In this document: positions 13,701 through 25,735 of the stretch, one piece after another
How the letters are laid out: each line of letters starts with the position of its first letter
Numbering within the stretch: position 1 is the stretch's first letter
Source: Scortum barcoo
Lineage: Eukaryota; Chordata; Actinopteri; Centrarchiformes; Terapontidae
Reading direction: 5' to 3'
DNA: 64,000 nucleotides
NCBI GenBank assembly: GCA_023238725.1
Contig: CM041546.1
Coordinates: 6,468,483-6,532,482 of the forward strand
Translations under genes and position numbers: made by a program
Notes under the pieces: model-generated
Databases searched by the model: none
What the model saw: only the letters and a program-made list of their open reading frames with translations
What the model was told of the DNA's origin: nothing

Positions 13701-16700
13701 AGCGGAGCAGCAGGAAACGATAATTAGTCTGTTCTCTATTCCCTAAGCTGCTTGTTCAATTAGGGAGAGCTCCTGCTGGAAACACAAGAAGAAAAACACT
13801 TGTGTTACAGATATAGTTGGTTTTTAGCAGACAGGCACCCCATGGGTCTTTGATGGTAGAAAAGATGGAAAACAGATCAGTGAAAAGCTACAGCAAAATA
13901 TTGCATAATAGCTCTTCAATGAGGTGTCTGCAGAAAATATATAGTTTTTCATTTTATAATGTTGTTTTTTTAACATACCATCATGTAATAGGAAAATAAA
14001 TAACCTTTTTAGCACTCATTGATGCCCTCCAAATGGAAAGATAACACTTCTGAAAGGCAGAAATGCCAACGAAATGCAATACAACTGCACATGTGCTTCC
14101 TGCTTTCTGAAAAAAGAACACCTGCAGCTAAATTACTAACATGGTGACTCAACCTTATACTTTCGTTGTACTTTCTTTATAACCAAGATAGAAGCTAGCA
14201 GTGGTATTAAAGGGTTAAAAAACTGTGCAAAGCAATCGCAACTTGTGTAAGACAAAGTGCACTTCACCACCTCTGCCTTATCAGGCGATACCGCTGCCAT
14301 GGCAGATGTTGTTACGAGGAGTCGGTCCAATCTGCATGCGTGCACATATGCAGTCCGTCTGTCTTCTTCTCCAACAAGCCCACATACCACAGTGACTAAC
14401 ATATGACTGCAGGCTTCCAGAAATAAATCTGAGCAGCCTGTAACAGCTGCATACGGAGAGTAGAGACAGATACACTGAACAATAGACATTAACTGATACA
14501 CAGGCATACTTTGCTGTTAAAGGTGTCTGCTGGTGTTTTCTTTCAGCGGGGACAGAGGTTCGCAAATAGCAGAAAACACGGTGGATAACGCAGCGGGGCC
14601 TAAGGAGCACAACGGTCTATAAATACAGCCAGTCTAGATGCCTCAAATGTTTCCGATGTATCATAGCATGGCTGCGGAGAGAATATATTGAGAGAGCCTG
14701 TGAAGCTTTGATGAAGCAGGCCAAGGATCCATTAATTACAAATTACTGTGTCAGACCTTATAACAAACTCCTTGCTGTAATTGTTAATGACACACAAATT
14801 GTTTAAAGATTGTAAGTGCTAATAAAATGTGAATAAAGGTAGCACTTTCATCACATAATTACGACGATAACCACTTCATCCTGTGTGTTTTTTATACATG
14901 GATCAAAGTTTAACAGCTGCAAGCTTTATCAGTCACTCTTTTACTACTGTACATTTCTACCATACATTAAGACCTTATTAAACCCATAAATTGAGCGAAG
15001 GTTAAACTGTAAACTTTTGATCTAATATGCCCAGTCAGTGTGTACTTTGGTCCATGCAGAACAAGCCTGTGGGAGCACAGCATCCACACCCTCTCTATTT
15101 AAAACAGGACGGCCCGTGAAATGGATGCAGACATTACCAGATACATACTGTACCGCTGCCAACAATGCATAGTCTCAAATACTTTCTCTCTCTCTTTCTC
15201 TCTCTCTCACCTAGGTCAGTTTTCACAAGAGTTAAATTTAACCCATCATAAAAATAACCCTAGATGTCCAGATGTGACCACATACGCTAACACATTTTCC
15301 TCTTCGGTCAAAGTAAATACAGTATAGCCCTTAAGTAAAAGAGGAAAAGAAAAAGAGGGGGTGTCCCTTAGTAAGCAGTGCTGAGTTGGCAGCAGACCAC
15401 ACGAACCTTAAAACTTCTAAATCGAGGAGATTTCGTGAAGGATGTGAAGGGTGTGGCGCTCGCATCTGCATCTGTCTCCTAAATCTCCCATCATTTCAGA
15501 TCCCAGCAGGGAAAGTCATAGCACCGACTGGTTATCTCACAATACCCAGTCTATCTCTGAGAGTATTTTAAGAAACCCTATGGACTGACAGACACACATG
15601 GCACTCAAATACTGTGCTGAGGGTGAGACCGACATTTTAGTCCAGTGGGCGCAGTTTCAAAGTAATGAGTGTTTACACTGCGGATAGCAACTGGTGTCAA
15701 TCTCCGTCCTATTGAGTGGACGCCGGCAACAAACAGGACAGTTGGCAAATTATTATGTCTGGGTGTGTGCGGGGGATAAAGGGACGGTTATTTCAAATTC
15801 CCACACTGTTTTTTTATCTGTAAAATCTGGCAACCCGGTCTTCCTGGGGGTGTGTTTTGAAACTGAATAGACGCCGAAATGAGGCTAACACACAAACAAC
15901 AGATGCATTAAAATAAAATGTCCAACCTACCCACAAGTGAGGCAGATGGCAGCACAAAACAGGATGTGAAGAGTCTTTTTTTTCCTATTCTTTGCACAAC
16001 ATGAGGCACTTTAAGGCAAAGTCTAGACGTAAGAAACACACCAAGCCTGTGTGCCGATGAACGGCCAAAAAAAAAAGTGTTTGTCTAGATAAGAGTGTGT
16101 GTTTGTGACGCTCCCTGGGGACTGAACCATGTGACCAAAATAAACTCACAAGGCTCTAACGTCGCACATGATTGCGTCTGAAAAGGTCTATTAAATCTGT
16201 AACAGCTTAGCAAAACACTTTGAAGACTGGGAAAAAAAAAAACATGCAGGATGAATGCTATAAATGTTTTATTTATTTGAGCAGTTCCCTCTGAATTCTC
16301 CCTCTGTTTCTTTCTACTAGTCTGTTGCTTCCTTATTGCTTCTGTGAGAATGAGCGCTAAAATTAGGAGCATATGACAAAACCACATGAATCCGAGGCTT
16401 CTGGACTGAAGTCACTCAACACACAAACACAAAAAGTGTGCGGACATAAAGGCCAGGTCCAGACATTCAGAGGGAAACACACACTTCTAAAGAGAACTAC
16501 AACTAAACTAAAAGCAGTCATCATTCATACGTGATGCTCCAGCTCACATAAACATTTGATCAGGTGCTGATTCGAGCCAGTCATGTGCCACAAAAGGTAA
16601 GCTCAGGTAAAGTGTTTTTCCTCAAGTGAGAAAAGACTGAGAATTCTGCACTCGGTTACTCTCTGGGAAGGGAGGAAGTTGCCTTTTGTGTCCGTGCCTA

Positions 16701-18792
16701 ATTATAGGTTCATAAAGCTCAGCATAAAGCTCAGCACTAAGGCTTCATTCAGGCTACCTTTCCACCATTCCTGAAGTACACACTCTGGCTTTCTAAACAC
16801 TGACAAACACTGACACACACACACACACACGACACACACACACACTGCTGACACATTGCTCACATTTCAACGGCAAGGTATGATTCTCACTTCCTTCAAA
16901 AGAGCAGTCTCTTCCTTCCTCATTTGTCTCACAAAGAGCAGTCTCTTCCTTCCTCAACGTGCTGTGTGTGTGTGTGTGTGTGTTTGTGTCAATTACTCGT
17001 TTTATGTGCTGGGCTGTGTAGTAAAGCAGCGACTCCCCTCGCGTGATGACGAAAAGGGAGGTCCCAGCACAAAGGGAGTTGTCATGGTAATTTATATGGA
17101 CAGAAATGTCACACACTGACCAGATTAAAAAAAGACATTTCTGTTCCCCTGCCAGCCGACTCTGTGACCGGCCCATTACCGGCCCACTTTGTAATTTAAC
17201 CAAAAAGCTCTTGATTACCTGAAATCACTGTATTTAAGAGTATCTGGTTAAAGAGACCTTTGCCTGAAAGTTCAGAGGAGCAGCAGACGTAACCTTTAGT
17301 CACCTCATCAGCACTCTTTTGACAGGATCACACCCTACTCATGTTGCCGCAGAATAACATCCATATTTTACTGTATATCTACGCTAAAGTGGTGCTGAGC
17401 CTTTAAAACACCCACAGTAGAAATGAAGCAATTTAGCTATAAAAGATACGCAGATACAAAGTGTGAGCTCTCTAAAGTGACCCATCTTTCCCAATCCCAT
17501 CTTTAAACAGTGATTACAAAGCCAACAGCAACATTTGGCCCTATAATACTCTGTTATTACCATAATTAGCAGCCAAGTAGCACGTAATTACGCTGATCAT
17601 ACCTGGTCAGCGAGCTAGACATCAACACACCAACTCTTTCCTGTTAAAAACTGCTGTTAAAAACCTCAGCTGAACTTTGTCCACTGTGATCACCACGGAT
17701 AAGGACCAAAGACAATAACAAAAAATAATGAAAACAAAATCAAACGTTAGACCGTGGACTACTCATTCCTGTGATCGCTGTTCTTAACTGTGCTGGATTT
17801 TTGCATGCAAATTTAAATCAAATGTCACTTGTTGATGTGACCAGGTTACCCACAACATGCAACAAAGAAGTTGGAATAATGTCTGTGAAGGTCTAGGTCA
17901 TGGGAATCACTAAAGGTTTGAAGAAAAGTCAACCAAAAAGCTTAAAAGCTCTGAGATGAGAGAGAGGCGAAACGTCTTCAAGAACTTTCACTCGAGTCCA
18001 AGCTGACTTTTCTTTCAAACTCTTAGAAACTATGAAATGAAAAGAGAAATATTGTTCCATGACGTCCTTTGGCACATCTTTGACTCGTCATAGTAAGAAA
18101 AAGGAAAAGTGTTACCAACAACATCAATGATTGCTCCCTTGTGGGACACTTTAACGCCATGTAAGACATTAAAGGTGTGACAGCAAGCCTGCAAACTGAC
18201 TTATTCCTATATTTGCACTTTTACTATGTCAAAATACAGAAAAAAAGGGGCCCACACTGATGTTTAAGTGGCGGCAGGCTCAGCTGATGTTGTCATGAAA
18301 GAACTAGAAGAAAAAAAAAAACACCTCCACTTGTTGCTCTTTCCTTTCTGGGGTAAAAAAAAGGCACACAAAAAGGCAGCTTTGGTGCAGAGCTGGTCAC
18401 ACTGATTGTCTGTGGGTGGGAGAGAGACCGCAGGCTGCCCGGGCTGCTGGAAACCTCTCTCTCTCTGTTGTCAGGACACCGGCCTCAGCTCACAAATGCT
18501 TTTCACGCCTTGCTTTAAATGAGCGATGGGATAAAACACTGCTGTCAACTTGAAAAAACTTGGATTATTGGAAAAGAACAGTCTAAGAGAGATAACCCAC
18601 TTAAAACCTGTGTGATGAAGCAGCATAATGATGGACACACTGATAATATACTGATAAAGACAACATGCACCCAGCAGCCAAGTCTGTTTTCTTTTAATCT
18701 GAAAAGTTCATTCATACTTATTCATTCCTTTTTCAATTTTTTTTTTTAAATTGGAGGACTTACCCTAAAGATGGTTTTGAGGACTCGGTCAT
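1143..18792 (-). CDS. cobl: Cordon-bleu family actin nucleator, 5' part (4 coding exons; 3' end outside window)
   Basis: Cordon-bleu proteins nucleate or organise actin through C-terminal WH2 repeats; only the N-terminal ~221 residues are here. Coding exons on the minus strand: 18792-18764 (begins MTESSKPSLG), 6082-5888, 3833-3623 and 1371-1143, all with GT-AG borders and phases that join exactly (29, 195, 211 and 229 nt). The joined protein has GRKMKARAPPPP near the N terminus, a MDLLVELCSHYHLNPALHTL block, then VPEKSVRLMVNF, LPVICEKC-like and KSLTDLGIKELYVHD blocks typical of the Cobl ubiquitin-like domain. The PPPP stretch and the PEKSVRL and LGIKELY motifs resemble COBL more than COBLL1, but KENM and CEFDP resemble COBLL1, so the paralogue is uncertain. 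The start is chosen because exon 1 ends in a strong donor whose phase fits exon 2. The last exon here ends in a donor at 1142, so the gene continues leftwards past the window edge. Confidence 0.82.
1991..2039. repeat. (TG)n microsatellite
   Basis: Uninterrupted TG dinucleotide run of about 24 copies inside a cobl intron. Confidence 0.97.
2402..2436. repeat. (GT)n microsatellite
   Basis: Uninterrupted GT run in the same cobl intron. The apparent reading frame through it (Val-Cys repeats) is an artefact of the repeat. Confidence 0.97.
3623..3833 (-). CDS. cobl: cobl coding exon 3 (Cobl domain, first half)
   Basis: Acceptor TTTCAG before 3833 and donor GTGAGC after 3623. It encodes KALMDLLVELCSHYHLNPAL, GFKPNALLGSLNV and an ILIKEKV..EEKV segment ending KVPE, which matches the conserved N-terminal part of cordon-bleu proteins. 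The intron upstream (higher coordinates) carries a long (CT)n tract as its polypyrimidine region. Confidence 0.88.
3859..3906. repeat. (GA)n microsatellite next to a cobl splice acceptor
   Basis: About 24 GA copies, with impure purine-rich sequence extending from about 3835 to 3990. On the minus strand this reads as (CT)n and lies immediately upstream of the cobl exon starting at 3833, so it forms that intron's polypyrimidine tract. Confidence 0.97.
4640..5022 (+). mobile_element. 3' end fragment of a non-LTR retrotransposon
   Basis: A short in-frame peptide KERYHMSFRNKTL followed by a stop resembles the C-terminal end of fish LINE ORF2 proteins. The fragment ends in a TTTTATCTTATCTTATC tail, a (TTATC)n-type 3' end that recurs in opposite orientation near 44.16 kb. 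It is heavily 5' truncated and noncoding, and lies in a cobl intron. The clade cannot be named from so little sequence. Confidence 0.5.
5888..6082 (-). CDS. cobl: cobl coding exon 2 (proline-rich N-terminal segment)
   Basis: Bounded by the acceptor CGCAG before 6082 and the donor GTGAGAGG after 5888. It encodes RKMKARAPPPPQAPQPAP, then MDAKENM and the start of the Cobl-like fold (FKLTLPQGYQTS, ending EDGS across the junction). It has an internal ATG at codon 3 of the exon that could serve as a start if alternative noncoding first exons are used. Confidence 0.82.
7764..8045. repeat. Cluster of (CT)n, (GA)n and (CA)n microsatellites
   Basis: (CT)n at 7764-7795, impure (GA)n at 7869-7919 and (CA)n at 8019-8045 lie within 300 bp. 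The CT and GA runs are complementary and could pair as an imperfect stem. They sit in cobl intron 1. Confidence 0.95.
8046..16800. other. cobl intron 1, interior; no gene recognised
   Basis: I found no exon, RNA gene or clear transposon in this part of the 12.7-kb first intron. The open frames here are short, unsupported by splice sites and low in similarity to anything I know. It may hold regulatory elements, which cannot be seen without alignment to other fish. Confidence 0.55.
16813..16983. repeat. (CA)n and (GT)n microsatellites with a local direct repeat
   Basis: (CA)n at 16813-16845 interrupted by one G, and (GT)n at 16963-16983. Between them AAAGAGCAGTCTCTTCCTTC occurs twice (near 16899 and 16935), a small direct duplication. 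Confidence 0.9.
17925..18040 (+). repeat. Interspersed repeat fragment (unclassified)
   Basis: Contains GCGAAACGTCTTCAAGAA followed by AGTCCAAGCTGACTTTTC, resembling GTGAAACAGCTTCAGGAA ... AGTCCAGTTGACTCTT in the element inserted at 27516-27629. Two diverged copies of the same arrangement in one window indicate a dispersed family. It has no coding capacity here. Confidence 0.5.
18764..18792 (-). CDS. cobl: cobl first coding exon (29 nt coding)
   Basis: Reading the minus strand, ATG at 18792 opens MTESSKPSLG, followed directly by a GTAAGT donor. The two leftover bases GG join the G that begins the next coding exon at 6082, giving ...SLG-RKMKARAPPPP. The 5' UTR and transcription start probably lie between 18793 and about 19250, where GC content rises locally; no TATA box was recognised. 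This small exon is easy to miss because it is separated from exon 2 by a 12.7-kb intron. Transcript data would settle it. Confidence 0.68.
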
Positions 18793-19048
18793 TGCAGAGA
18801 TTCAGAGGTCCAACTTCAGATGAAAGCAGCACCAAAAAATAAAAAATAAAATAAATGTCAGCACCTGTGGGCGAGTCAGTCCACATTAATTTAAAGCATC
18901 ACAACTTTCTAACTTTTTTTTTTCTTAATTTTGTTCTTCTTTTGGTGAGGAGAGAGCTACTTTGTTTGTTTTTTTTGTTTTTCTTTCTGGTCCAACAAGT
19001 GACAGAGGTGACAGTCCGGTGCTGACCTGACCGAGCACAAAGAGCGCA

Positions 19049-19050
<2 letters not shown>

Positions 19051-19081
<31 letters not shown>
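19051..19081. repeat. (GT)n microsatellite
   Basis: GT run of about 15 copies in or just upstream of the presumed cobl 5' UTR exon. Confidence 0.95.
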
Positions 19082-19082
<1 letters not shown>

Positions 19083-19589
19083 CGCAAACTGCGACACACA
19101 CGTCCGCACATGTGTGTTTTTTTCCCCTCTCGAGTCCGACTTACTTTCAGATAAAAAACCCTCCTGCTCCACTCATTCAGACTGAGGTACTTGTCAGGTC
19201 CACTTTGATATAATCTGCGGATCCCTGCGGCTCATTTTCCCCCCGCAAGCGTCATCAAGTCAGCTGAGTTCATAATAAAAACATCCGGCTAGCGCTTCAA
19301 AATAAGAGTCCCTGACCTAACTCGCATTTAAAGCATAAATGTTTTCTATTTCTCTCCCATTTTTTCATTCTTTTTGTATCTTTATGTCAAATTTGTATAT
19401 AGTTCATCCATAAAGAATATTTCATTGAATAATAAGGGAAAAGCTGGGTGAGTTGAGCCAGTTTTTACTTTAAAGTGAGATTCAGATTCAAGATTTTATC
19501 ATCATGTGCACGACAGTTATCTATTTTTCTTTCTTGCCTGTGTGGTTTTTCTGTCTAAATATTTTTAAACATTGTTTTAGGGAGCCGGA

Positions 19590-19965
19590 GCCTCAAAAAT
19601 CTCATTACCGACACCGACACAAGAACGCCTCAAACATACAGAGATAAATACAAACAAAAAAGTCAACACAGAACAAAATGTCAATAAAAACACAAAGAAA
19701 ACACAAAAAACACAATGTTTTAAAAATATATATATAAAAAAATCACATGGGGTAGACGCCGGCAATGAAATTCAAAAACTCCACCAACATACAGGAATAA
19801 CTACAAGCAAAAAGTCAATACAAAACAAAAAGTCAATAAAAGCACAAAGAAAACCACAAACGTCCAGTGATAAATACAAACACAAAGTCTATGAAAACAC
19901 GAGAACACCACAAATATAAAGAGATGAATACAAAGAAAAAGGGTTTTTTTAGTCACCAGCAACAA
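19590..19965. repeat. Degenerate ~50-bp minisatellite, array 1
   Basis: Imperfect tandem copies of an A-rich unit with the recognisable sub-motifs CATACAGAGATAAATACAAA, CAAAAAGTCAATAAAA and ACACGAGAACACCACAAA. Unit length is roughly 45-55 bp and copies vary. The same unit forms a second array at 21.6-22.08 kb. Confidence 0.75.
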
Positions 19966-20970
19966 AATTCTCCCTAAAACAAGGTTAAAAAAATTTATTT
20001 ACCAAAAATAGAAAAATAGATATAGAACTAAAATACATAACAAACTTAAGTGGTAAAATAAAATGTAGATGTAAAATATTAATTATACAACTAAATAATA
20101 TAAGTAACTAAAGTAATATATAATAGAATTAATGTCTCCAACTAAAATATGTACATATATTTCAAAAATCACTTTAGATATAAAGATATAAATAAAGTGC
20201 TTTCAAATATGACTTTCCAAAAATAAAAGTGGCTTCTTGACTCATCTCTTTCCATTCATGCTGAGCAAAAAGCTATTTTGTTTATTGTTGCCTAGAAACA
20301 GGGCACCTCCCCCACAGGCTCAAATTATCCCGCTCTTGGCTACATGGTTGTCACGGCCTCCTAGAAATAAGTCCTGAGAAGTAAATAAATCTGTTTCATA
20401 TGTATCTTTATTCTACTACTGCAAACTAAAGTTAAAGTCCCTGCCAGCCATAAATACCATTTTCTTCTTGTAAGTTGGAGTTTCACTATACAAAATGAAA
20501 AGGAAAAGAAAAATGTAAAGGTTTTGCATTTTTCCCCCTCTTTCTCTCTTTCTCTCTCTTTATATGAAGCCTATATATAGTGTACATAGAGGGAATAGAG
20601 TGCTACACTGATGGAGGTGCAGATGAGGATTTCATAAAATAAGATTTGAGCTCAGTAGATAAACCTAAAATAAAAAAATAATAAATATTCAATTATGGGA
20701 ACAAGAATAAATAAAGAGGAACTTCAGGTTTCACTTCTGCAGATTGCTAAAATCTTCTATTTTTCTGTTCTTCTATTCATTTTCTTGGAGACACTGCAGC
20801 TGTCGAGTGCCAAATAAGTAAGTTTTTCTGATATCTCATTAGTCTTCATGTGCATTATTATAACTTCTGTTTTCTCACTTAGCATGAAGGAAATCTGTCG
20901 GCTTATTCAGTGGTCTGTAAAAAATGTGGCCAACAAATAAAACTATGCTTTATGCCATCTGTAGATATGT

Positions 20971-21110
<140 letters not shown>

Positions 21111-21599
21111 AGATGACTATTTTGATCTCTGAAGAAAGTTAGGTTGTCACAGCAGCCAGGTATAAAAATACATTTTTTTATACTTTTCATTCATTCGCTC
21201 ACCCTGATTCTCATATTTATGTGATGATCATGATCATGATCACTGGTTATGAGACCATGTATGTTCTTTGTGCATCTTTGTATTTGTCTTTCACTGTCAT
21301 TCACAGGGACACCAAAAAGGGCAATTTTGCAGCATTTTTTCCAAATATTACAATCTGCCATATTAATAATACACCTGCTTCTCATATATTTTGTTCATAC
21401 ATAACCTGTGCATCATGCAGTTAAAGTGCAGTTCCTCCATGTAGTGAAGCTCTTTTATTTGGAAGTCAAAGCTTCATGGTTTCCTGTGTTTGGCAGCTCA
21501 GTCTGTCCGCATTGACGCAGCTCCTCTCCAGCCCGCCTTCGTCAGCAGATCTCCGTCAATCATCCTCATTGGGAATTCAGAGAGCGCCAGCTGGAGAGC

Positions 21600-22080
21600 G
21601 ACAGCACGAAGACACAACAACTCCACAGACACACAGGGACAAATACAAACACAAATATATGAGAACACAACTCCACAGACAAAATGGGACAAAAACAAAT
21701 AAAAAGACTATAAAACACAAGAACAACACATATAACAACACATATAACATAAAAAAGTTTATGAAAACACTAGAACTCCACAAAATAAAGAGATTAATAC
21801 AAACAAAAAGGCTGTGAAAAAACTACAACCCTACAGACACACAGGAATGACTGCAAACAAAAATGTATGAAAACACAGGAGCACTACAAATATACAGAGA
21901 TAAATACAAACAAAAAGACAATTAAAACACACACAAAAAAACACAAATATACAGAGATAAATAAAAACAAAAAGACAATTTAAACACCAAAAAAATCCAC
22001 CAACAGACAGGGATAAAAAGCACGAGAACACCACAAATATAGAGACATAAATACAAACAAAAAGTTAAAAAAAAGCATGA
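21600..22080. repeat. Degenerate ~50-bp minisatellite, array 2
   Basis: About nine imperfect copies of the unit seen at 19.6 kb, with recurring blocks such as AAATATACAGAGATAAATAC, ACAAACAAAAAGACAAT and GAACACCACAAATATA. The intervening 1.6 kb, including the GATA array, lacks the unit. Confidence 0.78.
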
Positions 22081-22126
22081 CATGAGCACAGTGATAAAAC
22101 CTAAAAAAATACAAAAATACTTTTCT

Positions 22127-22192
22127 ATTATTATTATTATTATTATTATTATCATTATTATTATTATTATTATGTTGTTGTTGTTGTTGTTG
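22127..22192. repeat. (ATT)n followed by (GTT)n
   Basis: Compound trinucleotide repeat: ATT to 22172 with one interruption, then GTT to 22192. The Asn and Gln runs read on the minus strand are artefacts. Confidence 0.95.
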
Positions 22193-22937
22193 CATGTTTA
22201 CACATAAGATAAGAAACAGCATCACATCAGCATCATAATGTCTCATTGAAATTCTGTGAGGAGAATTTAAAATCTTTTGTCCGGCATGTTTCTCCCGGCG
22301 TGCTTTGCGCCACCCTGCCCTTTCACACACACCTCCACACAGCTGATGTGTGATTTTTCGCCACAAGGGGTCGCTCACGGACCACCAGACTGATTTCACG
22401 CCCACCTGCTGAGTGTCCTCAGGACATGCATAGGCAGCAGTACTTTACTGCGTGAGCAATTTTTACAAGGAGAGTGCATCAAAAACAAGATCTGAAACAA
22501 TAATGCAACAATAATATCCTGAAAGAGGACAGTCACTCAGCATCCAGTCTGCAAAAAAAAAATCATCACAAAGACACCAACTGTTGTACAGAAACTTTTA
22601 GCAAACACATCAAACAAATAGTGCACTCAATTAAAGCAACGGTGTGTGATGAAAATGTGATTAACAAAAGGAAAGTCATATTGTGAAAACATGACTGAAA
22701 CGTCCTCACTCCCTGATTTGATAGTGTGATATTTTCATAGTTATACAGATAAATGGGATAATTGTGAAAGATTATTGCTCTGATATTATCAAATACTTGG
22801 CTCCATTTAAAAGTAGTAAAAAAAATCTATAATTCTCACTATAATAAGCTGGTAAACACATGAATGGTTATTTTTCATCAAACCCTTCATTTTATATGTT
22901 GCTATTTATGGAAAAAAAACATCTATCTATCATAAAG

Positions 22938-23258
22938 CAGTGCATGTTTTTGTTTTGATGTGTTAGACTACTCTGTGCGTGTTTTTTTTTTTGGCTTTCT
23001 ATATTGAGCAAGTATCTGTGAAGTGTCGGCACCTGATAAAGATCTAACAGTCACACTTAGGGACTTAAAACAGGAAGTAACACCTGCCCTTCTTTTTCTA
23101 AAAGACTCATATAGGGTACTGCTGACATGAAGACAGTTAGTTCACAACTGTGCATTTGAAGGTATCGTGTCCATAAAGGTAAGGAAAGATAAATAAGAAG
23201 CCCTGAAGAGAAACTCCTAACTATATCTGACAAGAGAAGACATCACTGAGATATCACC
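22938..23258 (+). promoter_or_regulatory. Receptor A upstream region with ETS-like site
   Basis: Blocks conserved with the upstream region of receptor B: TCGGCACCTGATAAAGATCT near 23027, an ETS/PU.1-type core ACAGGAAGTAAC near 23070, and AAGACAGTTAGTTCACAACT near 23130. Conservation between copies around an ETS core fits a leukocyte promoter, but the exact transcription start is not visible. Confidence 0.5.
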
Positions 23259-25326
23259 ATGTCAGGTGAACACCTTTTAAATTATTAAAAAAATATATAT
23301 ATTAAATTTAATTGCACACTATTCCACAGCCTAATGTCTTTAAAAAATGTGTGACTGACCTACTGAAATATTTGTGTGTGACTTTTTGTGATGCTGTCGG
23401 TTTTGTGTCTGTTTTATATTTAAACACAAATACTGTAAAGCACGATAGTTCCTCATTTTTGGATCTGTATGCGTGTCAAACATTGTTTTTAGTCATTCAA
23501 TGAGATAATCTTATTAAAACAGTTTGCAAAAAAAACTAAGAAATTCAAGTTACTGCATAGTTATCAAAAGTCTTTAAAGATGGTCCTTTTCACTGTTTGT
23601 ATTGATCAAATATACGTCTCGAGACAGAGAAAAAGTAACTGAAAAGAAATTCAAATACGAAATCATATATGCTGTATGTGGATATAAAAACATTGGGACA
23701 ATCCTGGAAATTAGCAGGATATGATGTACAATATGCAGGAAATTGACTTTAAATAAATTTGGACCTCACACACCTTGACATCAGTGGTATTAGTTAGATT
23801 TCTTGTCTTGACTCACAGCGGTGACATTTTCAAGGAGTAAATAACCAGTGAACACCAGCAGGTGGCACAATAACCTCCGTTATCAATTGTCTTTTAGGGC
23901 TGAGTCACCCACATTGCAAAGCATGCCCACACTGAGTGTTTATTTGCAGACAGATTTTGTTAATTTATTTGTATTTATTTACTTTTATTTCTGTCTGCTG
24001 TGAGCTCCAGAAAACAAAATTCCTCTCATCTTTTTTTGTGTGAGCTTTTTTTTAAAGCTGTAAATCCTCAGTTCTATCCTAATGTACAGAAATTATATCT
24101 AAAAAAAAAATAAATTCTATCTCTGCAGATGATGGAGAAAACATCAACAACGAATATAATTATTCAGATTATTACGAGAATGCAACGGATGAGTTTGGTC
24201 CTTGCGACTCCAGCAATGTGACAGATTTTGGCAAAGTGTTTCTGCCCACTCTCTACAGTTTGGTGTTCATCATCGGTTTCCTAGGTATGTAGCCTGTGTG
24301 TGTGTGCATGCGTGTAAGTGAGAGAGGAAGAGAAAGAGAGAGAGTTTATTACTTTATACATTAGTCGACACATTTGACAGTTAATCTGACAGATTTCATG
24401 TTTTTTCCCTCTCCAAAGGAAATGGCCTGGTGGTGTGTGTCCTGGTGAAGCATCGCAATCAGACCAACTTGACAGACATCTGCCTCTTCAGCCTGGCTCT
24501 CTCCGACCTCCTCTTTGTCTTCACGCTGCCTTTCTACTCCCACTACGCTGTCACCGGTGTGTGGGCCTTCGGAGACTTCATGTGCCGTTTCCTCTCTGGC
24601 TCCCATACCACAGGGTTCTTCAGCAGCATCTTCTTCATGGTTGTCATGACGATTGACCGCTACTTGGCCATCATGCACACTCATCAGGTGGCGCAGTATC
24701 GCAATCTGAGGACAGGCATCGTCCTGAATGTGTCTGTCTGGATGCTGAGCTTGACCGTCTCTCTACCGGCTTTTATCTTCTCAAAGGTGACAAATGAGTC
24801 TCATGGGCTGACCTGTGAATTCCTCCCAGAAAACCATGACTGGAAGAATTACAACATCTTCTCAACAAATATCCTGGGTCTCGTGATTCCCTTGTTGGTG
24901 ATGATAATTTGCTACTCCAGGATCCTCCCCATAATGATGAACTTAAGGACTGCAAAGAGGCACCGCGTTGTCAAGCTGATCATCTCCATAGTGATTGCTT
25001 TTTTCCTATTCTGGGCACCGTATAACATTTGCCTTTTTGTGATGTTTCTGAAATCTGGAGATCAATCATCGTTTGACTGCAAACAGGATGCCATTCAAAG
25101 TCTGTCAGTTACAGTGACTGAGACCGTTGCGTACACTCACTGCTGCCTGAACCCCATCATATACGCCTTCGTGGGACAAAAGTTTATGAAACGAGCCTGG
25201 CAGCTGCTGAAGAAATGGGTGCCAGGGGTTCAACTTCTCTCCACCATTGATCTGTCAGACAGCTCATTCAGAAAAAGCTCAATTACGACCAGGTCCTATG
25301 ATGTCCCCTCCACTATCATCAATTAG
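23259..25326 (+). CDS. CC chemokine receptor A (CCR1/2/3/5-like), 356 aa, three exons
   Basis: Seven-transmembrane chemokine receptor, expected at the leukocyte surface and Gi-coupled. Coding exons 23259-23265 (ATG TCA G), 24129-24284 and 24419-25326 join in phase to 356 codons. The acidic, Tyr-rich N terminus has NYSDYYENAT and a Cys (GPCDSSN) that would pair with the Cys of FDCKQD in loop 3. TM2 has TLP, loop 1 has VWAFGDFMC, TM3 ends TIDRYLAIMH, loop 2 has LTCEF, and TM7 has HCCLNPIIYAFV followed by a Ser-rich tail. N-linked sites are seen at NAT and NVT. The one change from the usual signature is IMH for IVH after DRYLA. Receptor B is its tandem duplicate. Similarity fits the CCR1/2/3/5 group, called ccr12 or ccr5-like in some fish; I cannot fix the orthologue. 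Confidence 0.95.
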
Positions 25327-25735
25327 GAGGTGGACCTCACCTGCAGAGTCTGACGTGTTTTTATCTGGGTGCTTCTTATCATGGCCAGCTATGTTATCCC
25401 TGTTAATGATTTGTACTTCCAGTTTCCACCCATGAAAGTTACATATATCAGGAATATCTAATCTTAAAAGGCTGACTGTACCTGTACATATTATAACCTG
25501 TTTTTATTTCATTTGCACTGTAAATTTGCACTGGGATATTTTGTTTGACATTCACGCTTTATATTCTGCGTAATTTTTGTGAATGCTAAGTGATGCCCCT
25601 CCTTTTCCTGCCAACGTTGGACTTAGTAACATTTCAGACTTCTTCACTGAAAGCACGAAGCTGTTGTTTTGTAACAGGGCCTAACCACAAAGTTTGTTTA
25701 TCTATTTCTGATCTATGCTCAGGGAGGCACAGAAA

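Larger units (their letters stand above)
22938..25330 (+). repeat. Segmental duplication, copy 1 (promoter plus receptor A)
   Basis: Homologous to 29248-31870. Similarity begins at CAGTGCATG, runs through the promoter block, exon 1, parts of intron 1 (both have ACCTCCGTTATCAATTG), exon 2, intron 2 ends and exon 3. This is a whole-gene tandem duplication, not a retrocopy, because introns are shared. Confidence 0.9.

Noticed and set aside
14136..14610. 123-aa and 109-aa overlapping minus-strand frames in cobl intron 1
   Set aside because: No recognisable domain, no splice context, and codon use looks like translated noncoding DNA.
21220..21245. GATCATGATCATGATCAC palindromic run as a regulatory site
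   Set aside because: Short simple repeat with no context to support a function.
24361..24684. Open frames antisense to receptors A and B (also 30931-31224, 36090-36677, 40634-41233)
   Set aside because: They mirror the coding strand of real receptor exons, are similar to each other only because the receptors are, and have no family signature.
24430..25326. Receptor A as a single-exon 298-aa gene starting MVCVLVKH
   Set aside because: This Met lies inside TM1. Upstream exons supply the N terminus and the rest of TM1 in phase, giving a normal receptor length.
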